A stretch of DNA of 64,000 bases, taken from positions 62,001-126,000 of the IMG/VR virus record IMGVR_UViG_3300028571_002266; one strand, 5' to 3'. The position numbers and the translations under genes were made by a program. This DNA is from a virus. The notes beneath the pieces are model-generated. The model was given only the letters and a program-made list of their open reading frames with translations. It ran no database searches and was not told the DNA's origin. Shown in pieces: positions 14,974 to 22,740 of the stretch (positions are counted from its first letter, which is position 1; each line of letters opens with the position of its first letter).

Positions 14974-17052
14974 ATGACAAGCAAACTTAAAAAAGCAATT
15001 GTAAATTTCAATCGGGATCAATTCCGTGCAATTAACACAGAAATGTCATTTGGCGAATATCTTGACTTGTGTTATGAAAATCCAAAACTTCTTCGTAACT
15101 CATGGCAAACCATTTATGACATGATTATGGATAAGGGCAGCTACACAATCGAAGAGTATCGCAAGACTTATGTGAATTATAAGTTTTTCGATGATCCAGA
15201 TTGTCCAATCGTTGGCTTGGCTCCAATGAAAGATGCACTCGTTAAGTTCATCAAGGGTGCAGCTGGAGGATATGGCACAGAACGAAGAATCCTTCTTCTC
15301 CACGGTCCTGTTGGCTCAAGTAAGTCCACAATTCTTCGTCTTTTTAAGCGCAGTATGGAGAAATATAGCCATACAGAAGAAGGATCTTGGTACAGCTTCA
15401 AATGGGTAAACCTACCTACAGGACCAGATGGCATTTATAATGATCCTGAATGCGAATGCCCAATGCATGAACAACCTCTTAAACTTTTGCCTGTTGATAT
15501 TCGTGGACCAATTCTTTTTGAACTAAATAAAATTCACGAACAACAGACATCAGAAGAACAAAGATCTGATATTTATACACTCAAGTGCGCTGATGAACTT
15601 GATCCTCTTTGCAAAAAGTTCATGACTGTTCTTCTCAAGAAGTATGACGGCGATATTGAGAAGGTCCTAGAAAATCACATCAGAGTTATCCGCAAAGTCT
15701 ACTCAGAAGCTGATCGTTGCGGAATTGCAACATTCCAGCCAAAAGATGAGAAAAATCAAGATAGCACCGAACTTACAGGAGATATAAATTTCCGTAATAT
15801 TGGTAATTTCGGTAGCGATTCTGATCCAAGAGCATTCAACTTTGATGGTGAATTTTGTGTCGGCAACAGAGGAATCATCGAGTTTATTGAAGCTCTAAAG
15901 CTTGATACTGCTTTCCTTTATGATCTTCTTGGTGCTTCTCAAGAACAAAGCATCAAGCCTAAGAAGTTTGCTCAGGTAAGTATCGATGAGGCAATCTGGT
16001 GCCATACCAATGATCCAGAATTCCAGAAGTTGAAATCAAATCAATACATGGAAGCTTTCCGTGATCGCACGACAAAGATTGATGTTCCTTACACTCTGAG
16101 GTGGAGCGAAGAGCTTAGAATCCTTGAGAAGGATTACGGTCCCGGTAAGGTTCGTCAGCACATCGCCCCTCACACTCTTGAGATTGCCGCTCTTTGGAGC
16201 ATTCTCACTCGTCTTGCTGATGACAAAGATGGCAAACTCAGCTTGGTCGAGAAGGCAGAACTTTATGACGGCAAGCTTCTTCCCGGTTGGACAGAAGACA
16301 GTGTTAAAGAACTAAAGGACAAGTATCCTGATGAAGGTATGAACAGTGGAGTATCAGTTCGATACCTTCAGGATAAGATATCCAACTGTCTTGCGAATAA
16401 TCATGATTATGTGAATATGTTCATGGTTTTGAACGAACTTCGTGATGGACTTGAAAATAGTAGTCTTCTTACCAATAAGGAACAGGTGAGTCGATACATT
16501 ACATGTGTTGATTTGGCGGTGAAAAAGTTGACAGAAATACTTAAAAATGAGGTTCAAAAAGCTCTTGTCGGCGACAAGGAAGCTGTTAAGCGTCTTTGCA
16601 CAAATTATATTGACAACGTGATGGCTTATATCAATAAGAATAAAATTAAGGACCAAATCACTGGTCAAGATCGCAAGCCAGATGAAAGGCTTATGCGTCA
16701 AATCGAAGAAAAGATTCAAATCCCAGATACTGGATGCGATGACTTCCGCCGCCAAATCGCAGCTTTCATTGGTCATCTTGCTCATGAAGGCAAGACATTC
16801 GCTTGGGACAGTAATCCAAAGCTAAGGAAGGCTCTTGAGGCAAAGCTCTTTGAAGATGTCCGTGATACTATCAAGCTTTCTGCCTTGACAATGAGTGGAG
16901 CAGCAGTCGTTGATAAGGACTTGCAGGAAAAGATCGATGCAGTCAAGACAAGACTTGTTAAGGATTTTGGATATAACGACAGGTCTGCCACAGACGTTTT
17001 GGACTTTGTTTCCGGTATATTCTCCAGAGGCGACTTAGCCGAAGACGAATAA
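14974..17052 (+). CDS. prkA: PrkA-family serine protein kinase (YeaG-like)
   Basis: 692 residues, about the length of bacterial PrkA/YeaG. Near residue 109, LLLHGPVGSSKSTILRLFKR is the Walker A of the AAA domain; the N-terminal FGEYLDLCYENPKLLRNSWQ is typical of the family. The C-terminal part corresponds to the PrkA kinase-like region. In bacteria PrkA acts with YeaH in starvation and stress responses; here the same order PrkA, DUF444, SpoVR is kept, so the phage probably carries the functional trio. Own promoter at 14897 and a strong terminator after it. Confidence 0.9.
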   Translation: MTSKLKKAIVNFNRDQFRAINTEMSFGEYLDLCYENPKLLRNSWQTIYDMIMDKGSYTIEEYRKTYVNYKFFDDPDCPIVGLAPMKDALVKFIKGAAGGYGTERRILLLHGPVGSSKSTILRLFKRSMEKYSHTEEGSWYSFKWVNLPTGPDGIYNDPECECPMHEQPLKLLPVDIRGPILFELNKIHEQQTSEEQRSDIYTLKCADELDPLCKKFMTVLLKKYDGDIEKVLENHIRVIRKVYSEADRCGIATFQPKDEKNQDSTELTGDINFRNIGNFGSDSDPRAFNFDGEFCVGNRGIIEFIEALKLDTAFLYDLLGASQEQSIKPKKFAQVSIDEAIWCHTNDPEFQKLKSNQYMEAFRDRTTKIDVPYTLRWSEELRILEKDYGPGKVRQHIAPHTLEIAALWSILTRLADDKDGKLSLVEKAELYDGKLLPGWTEDSVKELKDKYPDEGMNSGVSVRYLQDKISNCLANNHDYVNMFMVLNELRDGLENSSLLTNKEQVSRYITCVDLAVKKLTEILKNEVQKALVGDKEAVKRLCTNYIDNVMAYINKNKIKDQITGQDRKPDERLMRQIEEKIQIPDTGCDDFRRQIAAFIGHLAHEGKTFAWDSNPKLRKALEAKLFEDVRDTIKLSALTMSGAAVVDKDLQEKIDAVKTRLVKDFGYNDRSATDVLDFVSGIFSRGDLAEDE

Positions 17053-17070
17053 TAAAATAACTAATATTAA

Positions 17071-17113
17071 AAATAATTGACGGTAATGTTAAAGTTACCG
17101 TCAATTATTTTTA
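17071..17113 (+). terminator. Strong hairpin terminator after prkA
   Basis: AAATAATTGACGGTAA at 17071-17086 and its perfect complement at 17095-17110, 16-bp stem, 8-nt loop, T-rich tail. Confidence 0.9.
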
Positions 17114-17120
17114 GCTAGGT

Positions 17121-17149
17121 TTGCTTTATCGAAATCAATGGTTTATAAT
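17121..17149 (+). promoter_or_regulatory. Sigma70-like promoter
   Basis: TTGCTT, 17 nt, TATAAT. GAAATCAAT..GTTTATAATTTGA is shared with the thyX promoter at 6146. Confidence 0.75.
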
Positions 17150-17193
17150 TTGATAAAGGCCAATCTTTGGCTTATCCGCTAAGAGGAATTATC

Positions 17194-17409
17194 ATGCAAA
17201 ACCATTGGTTAGGTACTGCCCAAAGCAGGCAACTCATGAAAGAAATTGATGATGTTGCTTTGGATATTTGGGCTCAAGATGGCACTCTTGGCGATCTTTT
17301 AGCAGCACTTACTGATGATCATACTGACCTTTTATTCGCAATGAAAATTAAAGATTTTACAAGTGATTCAAATAATGTTACTTGTGGAATCGAACTTATT
17401 TCTCCTTGA
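17194..17409 (+). CDS. Hypothetical small acidic protein
   Basis: 71 residues from ATG 17194 (ribosome site AAGAGG); the upstream ATG at 17167 lies in the leader and lacks a site. Sequence QSRQLMKEIDDVALDIWAQD then LLAALTDDHTDLL is helical. No family recognised. Placed between prkA and the DUF444 gene, so it may belong to the same pathway. Confidence 0.65.
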   Translation: MQNHWLGTAQSRQLMKEIDDVALDIWAQDGTLGDLLAALTDDHTDLLFAMKIKDFTSDSNNVTCGIELISP

Positions 17410-17450
17410 ACATTAACAAGTACTGAGAGCTAAAAAAATAGAGGTGATTC

Positions 17451-18677
17451 ATGCCAAGAAGAATAGAGGAGGATTGGTCACATTTTCGTGATGTTGTTTC
17501 TGGACGAATCCGTAAGGCTCTCAAGAAATTTATAAAAAGTGGACAAATTGTAAAAAATCGTGGGAAAAATGGCAAAATTTCCATCACAATCCCAAAGATT
17601 GATATCCCTCATATTGTCTACGGAAGCAACGGTGAAGGTGTTGGACGTGGACAAGGCAAAGAAGGCGATGTTATCGGTAAAGATCCAAAGAACGGAAAAG
17701 GAAAAGGAAATAGCGCAGGACAAGGTGAATCAGAAGGAATCACCATCAACCTCGATCTTGATGAAGTCCTAAAATTCATGCAGTATGAGCTTCAACTTCC
17801 TAATCTGAAGAAGAAGCCTAATGAAATTTATGATGAAATAAAAATTAAATATAACAATATTTCTTTGATTGGTCCTGAGTCCCTCAGACACAATCGTCGT
17901 ACTCTTATGCAAACACTTAAGCGTCAGGCTGCTGAAGGAACTCTTGATAAGATGAAGTATGTGGCAGGAGTCAAAGATCCTGTTCGTGTTCTTCAGCCAA
18001 TCAATGAAGATAAGCGTTACAGACAGTTCAACGAAATAAAGATTCCAAGCAGCAATGCACTTATTGTTTTCGCCCGTGATGGATCTGGATCTATGGATCA
18101 AGCTAAATGTGAAATCGTAAGCGATATGGCTTGGTGGATTGATGTCTGGATTCGTCGATTCTATGACAGAGTTGATCGCCTCTACGTCTGGCATGACAGC
18201 GAAGCAATGGAAGTAGATGAGCAAAAGTTTTATAAGTATCGATTCGGAGGAGGAACAACTTGTTCTTCAGCATTAAAATTTGTCACTAAACAATTTGAAA
18301 ACAGATATCCTCCAAATAAATGGAACATTTATGTTTTCTATTTCACAGATGGCGAAAATTGGGGTGAAGATAATCAAATATTCATCAATTCTTTAGCTGA
18401 AGATTTCAAACCTCATGTAGTTAATTTTACAGGAATCACTCAGATTCTTGCTTCAAGTTATAATGATTCAGTCAAATTTCATGTTGATGAAGCAATCAAA
18501 TCAGGAAAATTAGATAAAGAATGCGTTCGCACAGTTGCAATTGGAGGAAGCCCCGATGGAAAATCGATGTGGTCTGCCCCAGCTTTGAGCGAAGAAAATA
18601 GAAACGAACAAGTAATTGAGGCTATTCAACAATTATTGGGCAATTCAAATAAAATAGTTCAGGATTACAAGGATTGA
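17451..18677 (+). CDS. DUF444 / YeaH-family protein with von Willebrand A domain
   Basis: 408 residues. The N-terminus is basic; a Gly/Lys-rich stretch (residues about 65-95) precedes the vWA-like domain with the MIDAS motif DGSGSMDQ near residue 210 and FTDGENWGED near 300. It matches YeaH/UPF0229, the partner of PrkA/YeaG in Enterobacteria. Its partner genes flank it here. Role in the phage cycle unknown; persistence or stress control of the host is a plausible inference. Confidence 0.88.
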   Translation: MPRRIEEDWSHFRDVVSGRIRKALKKFIKSGQIVKNRGKNGKISITIPKIDIPHIVYGSNGEGVGRGQGKEGDVIGKDPKNGKGKGNSAGQGESEGITINLDLDEVLKFMQYELQLPNLKKKPNEIYDEIKIKYNNISLIGPESLRHNRRTLMQTLKRQAAEGTLDKMKYVAGVKDPVRVLQPINEDKRYRQFNEIKIPSSNALIVFARDGSGSMDQAKCEIVSDMAWWIDVWIRRFYDRVDRLYVWHDSEAMEVDEQKFYKYRFGGGTTCSSALKFVTKQFENRYPPNKWNIYVFYFTDGENWGEDNQIFINSLAEDFKPHVVNFTGITQILASSYNDSVKFHVDEAIKSGKLDKECVRTVAIGGSPDGKSMWSAPALSEENRNEQVIEAIQQLLGNSNKIVQDYKD

Positions 18678-18686
18678 GGACTCATC

Positions 18687-21485
18687 ATGTCAAGTAAATT
18701 CTTTCACGGCTCAAGTCTTCTACTTGGTGATAACACCGTTCCCGGTGTTCAATTATCAAAAGAACTTAAAGAGTATATCCCTGTAATTCTTAAAGCCTGC
18801 CGTGATTGGGGACTCGATTTCTATCCAACCGTTGTTCAACTTCTGACATATGATGAGATCAGCGAAATTGCCGCCTATGGTGGTTTCCCAGTCCGCTTCC
18901 CACATTGGTCCTTCGGAATGGAATACGAAGAACTTCAACGTGGATATGAATTCGGTGGCCATAAAATATACGAAATGGTAGTGAATACAGATCCCTGTTA
19001 TATCTATAATCTTAGTTCTAATACTCTTGCTGATCACTTGACTGTAGTCGCACATGCAACTGGTCATAATGATTTTTTCAAAAACAATATTCACTTCAGC
19101 GCCACTGATACGAATATGTTAAATAAAATGGCGAACCATGGGACCAGAATTCGCAATTACATGGCCAGATGGGGTAAGGAAAGGGTAACTGAGTTTCTTG
19201 ATCATGTCATGAGACTCGAAACCCTTATAGATGGATCTGATGCTTGGACAGAAAAAGTTGTCAAAGATAAAAACATCTATGACGAAAGAAAATATCATAA
19301 AGCCCGCAGACTTACTGTTGATCGTGAACGCATGTATATGGAACCATTTTTGAACACGCCTGAATTCAGGCAAAAAGAAAATCAAAAGGTTCATGATAAA
19401 GATATTGCTGATGAAATTGGTTTGTTTAAGAATCCAACTAAGAACATTCTTGGATACATTCGAGACAATGCTCCACTGAAGCCTTGGCAAGCAGATATTG
19501 TTTCGATGTTGTACGAAGAGGCTATTTATTTCTTCCCACAGAGGCAAACTAAGACTTTGAACGAAGGATGGGCCTGTGGGAAAAGGGATACTCTTGTTTG
19601 TAGTGATTTGGGTATTTTGACTTTAGGAGAAATAGTTGACAATAGAATGCCAGTCACCATTTATGATGGAGAACAAGAAAGAAAAGTTACGAATTGGTTT
19701 ACTTTTGAAAATCGAGATGTGTATCGCATAGAGACTCGTCGTGGATATGTTTTTGAGGGGTCTAACAATCATCGCATCATGGGCAGTGATGATTGGATTC
19801 GTCTGGATGGAATGTCAGTTGGACAGTCATTGAAGTTGTCTTATTCGGATATTTGGTCAAATGAATTGCAAGAAATTACTTATGAATTACCAGAAAAAAG
19901 AATTGAACTTGATGAGATTGCCGAAATGGCATCTGTTACAAAATATCAAGTAAGTTATAGGAAATATCATTACAAAGGTGAAGAAAAAAATGATGTTTTA
20001 GGAAATCTGATTCAAGAATATGATAATCAAAAAACTACTTTCATGCGAAATAAGAGGAACATGATTAGTGTTCCTGAGTATATGAGTGAAGACTTTGCTT
20101 CATTTGTTGGGTATATGATTGGTGATGGACATATTTCCCTAGTGAAAAGAACTATGGGTTTGACATCTGGGGACAAATCACAAATTGATCATTATGCTAC
20201 TTTGCTGAAAGATTTATTTGGATTGGAATGTAAGATAAGATGGGATGGATCATCGAAAAATGGCAGGTATAGGGCTTCGATTAGCTCTAAAGATTTAGAA
20301 CAACTTCTTATTCATCTTGGCATGAAAACAGGAGTTTGTGCTAGAATTAAAAATATACCAGAAATTATATTGAAGTCGCCAAAGAATGTTGTTGCGGCAT
20401 TTATCAGATCTTATTTTGACTGTGATGGTTATGCTGGAAATGCAGGAGTCATACTCTCCACATCGAGCGATAGTATGTCTCGACAAATCCAGAATGTGCT
20501 TTTGAATTTCAAGATTTTGTCAACAAGAAGAAAGCAAAAGGATTCATGTTGGCATATTCGGATTACTGGTTCAGAAGCGGTTAAATTTGAAGAACAAATT
20601 GGATTTAATCTTCAAAGAAAACAAGATAAATTAAGAAAATATATTTCTGATCACAAATGGTTTGTGGAACAGAAGCTTGAAGATGAGATTGTTTCTGTTG
20701 AAAAAACTGGCACAGACACAGTTTATGATATTACAGTTGAAACAAGTCATCGATATTCATCTTGCGGATTTATAAATCATAACAGCACCGTAGATTCTGT
20801 TATCATGGCAGAGAACGGGCATATCAGTCTTGGTCAAAATTCTGATGATTGTGGTATTATTGAATATTCTAATCACAAGATGGGAGTTCTTGGCGGTAAA
20901 TACAGCATGAATCCCTATAAGATGGGATATTATTTGCTTAATGACATTCGTGAGCGTTGGGACAAAGGTCAGTTTGGAGAAGAGTGGGAAGAGTGTAACG
21001 ATATCCACAAAAAAGAAAACTGGAACATCCAAACAAATAAGGGTAAAGAAAAGATTTTTGAAGTCAGGAAGTTTTATGATGATTTGACATTTATCCATGA
21101 ATTTTTCACTGAGGATTTTTGTCGCAAGCAAGAGTATTTCCATTGGAAATATTATCCCAATGGTGAATACAGGTTGGATAGTCGAGATTATCAGGTAATC
21201 AAAAAGAATCTTATGGCTAGGCATATCAATGGTGGATTGCCATCAATTAAATTGATGGAGCCCAATTATGCTGGTCGTGGGATTATGATGTTGCAGCATG
21301 AGTCTGATGGTCGAAGTCTTTACGATCCTTATATCGGTGACGTTCTTCAATCATTAAGAGCCATTTGGGGCAATGATATCATTCTTGCCACAGCTGATGA
21401 TAACGGCAAGGAAAAAATTTATTGGCAGAGATCAGCAATATTAGAGATCATGGATCGAAGCCGTCTTTCTAAACATCTTGATTAG
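18687..21485 (+). CDS. SpoVR-family protein interrupted by an intein
   Basis: 932 residues before splicing, about 529 after removal of the 403-residue intein. The exteins match SpoVR/YcgB: YPTVVQLLTYDEISEIAAYG, WSFGMEYEEL, VVAHATGHNDFF, then NEGWA joined to STVDSV; the C-terminus has SIKLMEPNYAGRGIMML. SpoVR proteins are needed for spore cortex in Bacillus, and YcgB co-occurs with YeaG/YeaH in other bacteria. The intein sits exactly after the conserved NEGWA, a typical choice of invariant site. Confidence 0.9.
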   Translation: MSSKFFHGSSLLLGDNTVPGVQLSKELKEYIPVILKACRDWGLDFYPTVVQLLTYDEISEIAAYGGFPVRFPHWSFGMEYEELQRGYEFGGHKIYEMVVNTDPCYIYNLSSNTLADHLTVVAHATGHNDFFKNNIHFSATDTNMLNKMANHGTRIRNYMARWGKERVTEFLDHVMRLETLIDGSDAWTEKVVKDKNIYDERKYHKARRLTVDRERMYMEPFLNTPEFRQKENQKVHDKDIADEIGLFKNPTKNILGYIRDNAPLKPWQADIVSMLYEEAIYFFPQRQTKTLNEGWACGKRDTLVCSDLGILTLGEIVDNRMPVTIYDGEQERKVTNWFTFENRDVYRIETRRGYVFEGSNNHRIMGSDDWIRLDGMSVGQSLKLSYSDIWSNELQEITYELPEKRIELDEIAEMASVTKYQVSYRKYHYKGEEKNDVLGNLIQEYDNQKTTFMRNKRNMISVPEYMSEDFASFVGYMIGDGHISLVKRTMGLTSGDKSQIDHYATLLKDLFGLECKIRWDGSSKNGRYRASISSKDLEQLLIHLGMKTGVCARIKNIPEIILKSPKNVVAAFIRSYFDCDGYAGNAGVILSTSSDSMSRQIQNVLLNFKILSTRRKQKDSCWHIRITGSEAVKFEEQIGFNLQRKQDKLRKYISDHKWFVEQKLEDEIVSVEKTGTDTVYDITVETSHRYSSCGFINHNSTVDSVIMAENGHISLGQNSDDCGIIEYSNHKMGVLGGKYSMNPYKMGYYLLNDIRERWDKGQFGEEWEECNDIHKKENWNIQTNKGKEKIFEVRKFYDDLTFIHEFFTEDFCRKQEYFHWKYYPNGEYRLDSRDYQVIKKNLMARHINGGLPSIKLMEPNYAGRGIMMLQHESDGRSLYDPYIGDVLQSLRAIWGNDIILATADDNGKEKIYWQRSAILEIMDRSRLSKHLD
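19575..20783 (+). other. Intein with LAGLIDADG homing endonuclease in SpoVR
   Basis: 403 residues. It starts with Cys (CGKRDTLVCSDLGILTL) and ends FINHN before Ser+1, satisfying class 1 splicing. NNHRIM is in the block B position. FASFVGYMIGDGHISL and VAAFIRSYFDCDGYAG are the two LAGLIDADG helices with their aspartates, so homing activity is plausible. Confidence 0.92.
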
Positions 21486-21494
21486 GAGACTTAA

Positions 21495-22139
21495 ATGTCA
21501 ACTTACGAGAAAAATGGTCATATTCATGGTTCATTTGATGTAATCCGTCATGGGAAGTTTGAGCATGTCGGACGTGAAGCAGTAACTATGTTTTGGAAAA
21601 GTAAGGATTGGTCTGTATTTGACAATGATATTGATGAAAACGGAGAAGTTATCAAGAATCGTGCTGACTTAAGAATTGAGTTTAATGATAAAGTGATATT
21701 AATGGAAGCTGCGACTAAAAGGCATGATCTTTTCCGTTATGCTAAGTCTGGTGTGGATGTTGAAACAAGAAAATTAAAATACAGACGTGAAGGTCAAAAA
21801 GCTTTTGTCGCAATGTGTGATTATCATTTAGATGATAATAGAAACGCTTATTTTGGCAACGAGATGCTTATTATTCCAATGGAATGCTTGGAATTAGCAC
21901 AAAGAGATTGTGGTTCAGAATTCAAGGGAATGGGTTCTGTTGGTTCATCATTTCGCTTTGTCATGCCAGATCATGGATGTCATCGTGTGAGAAAGAAGTG
22001 CGAAAAAGGCTATAGACAGAATGGAATGGCTGAGGATTTTTACAGAATTCCTTATGAATACATCGTGCATTATAGAAAAAACGAAGAAGGATACTATCAA
22101 TTAATTAGTAAACCAATTTGGAGTGCGAAAAATGGATGA
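21495..22139 (+). CDS. Hypothetical protein in the SpoVR operon
   Basis: 214 residues, 9 nt after spoVR with ribosome site AGGAGA. Segments DLRIEFNDKVILMEAATKRHD and ETRKLKYRREGQKAFVA suggest a nuclease-like alpha/beta core (D...E.K spacing as in PD-(D/E)XK folds), but the match is weak. Function unknown. Confidence 0.65.
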   Translation: MSTYEKNGHIHGSFDVIRHGKFEHVGREAVTMFWKSKDWSVFDNDIDENGEVIKNRADLRIEFNDKVILMEAATKRHDLFRYAKSGVDVETRKLKYRREGQKAFVAMCDYHLDDNRNAYFGNEMLIIPMECLELAQRDCGSEFKGMGSVGSSFRFVMPDHGCHRVRKKCEKGYRQNGMAEDFYRIPYEYIVHYRKNEEGYYQLISKPIWSAKNG

Positions 22140-22350
22140 CAATTTTCTTTTGACTGATGAATTTATTGCTTTTTCGAGCAAGATTAAAACTATTTATGAA
22201 AATAAGAAGATTAAGAAGGCAGAGTTGAAGTCCTTCTACGACAAGACTCAGGCTGAGATCAAGGCACTTGATAATCAGGCCAAGTCTGTTGAGGATGAGT
22301 TCAATAAGTGGAAGGCAAGCCAGAAGGGTAGTGTAAAAACAGATGAGTGA
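22132..22350 (+). CDS. Small coiled-coil protein
   Basis: 72 residues from ATG 22132, overlapping the previous gene by 8 nt. KKAELKSFYDKTQAEIKALD and the following QAKSVEDEFNKW form a continuous amphipathic helix. No family recognised. Confidence 0.6.
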   Translation: MDDNFLLTDEFIAFSSKIKTIYENKKIKKAELKSFYDKTQAEIKALDNQAKSVEDEFNKWKASQKGSVKTDE

Positions 22351-22618
22351 AAAAAATCAACTAGGTTATTACGAACCTTGTATTCACTTGTCTGCTTTTG
22401 TCTTAGGTGTAAGTTTAATTATTTCACCTAATGGTCTTTTTTATTCTTGCGCTAATCTTGTCGCTTGTTTCTTTGTCTTATCTTTCTATTGGTGTCTTTG
22501 CCTCATTCATTGGGGCCAAGACAGAGATTGGCGAAATACATTTTATATAAGCTTGGTTTGGCTTGCCAATTTAATCTTACAAGGCTATCACGCTTATATG
22601 TTGTCTAAACCTTATTGA
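22343..22618 (+). CDS. Small membrane protein
   Basis: 91 residues with three hydrophobic segments at about 15-35, 38-58 and 65-85, the last including YISLVWLANLILQGYHAYML. Last gene of the PrkA/SpoVR transcription unit; the terminator follows 20 nt later. Function unknown. Confidence 0.65.
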   Translation: MSEKNQLGYYEPCIHLSAFVLGVSLIISPNGLFYSCANLVACFFVLSFYWCLCLIHWGQDRDWRNTFYISLVWLANLILQGYHAYMLSKPY

Positions 22619-22637
22619 TTATTACCAGTTGATCATG

Positions 22638-22669
22638 AATGCCTAGAAATTATTTTCTAGGCATTTTTT
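22638..22669 (+). terminator. Hairpin terminator before cas12
   Basis: AATGCCTAGAAA, 4-nt loop, TTTCTAGGCATT and T-run; ends the SpoVR operon and insulates cas12. Confidence 0.9.
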
Positions 22670-22670
22670 C

Positions 22671-22699
22671 TTTACAAAAAAATAAAAGTGTTGTACACT
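22671..22699 (+). promoter_or_regulatory. Sigma70-like promoter of cas12
   Basis: TTTACA, 17 nt, TACACT, followed 9 nt later by GAAATCCG (22708-22715). The promoter at 44956-44984 has identical -35 and -10 boxes, the same spacer length, and GAAATCCG 8 nt later. Confidence 0.75.
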
Positions 22700-22740
22700 G
22701 CTCAGTAGAAATCCGCCACAAGGGCTACAGGAGCAGTGTC

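Noticed and set aside
16354-16785. Minus-strand ORF within prkA
   Set aside because: Antisense to conserved prkA coding sequence; no support.
22639-22740. N-terminal extension of Cas12 starting at 22639
   Set aside because: This region is a terminator and promoter; the ATG at 22741 has a good AGGAG site.
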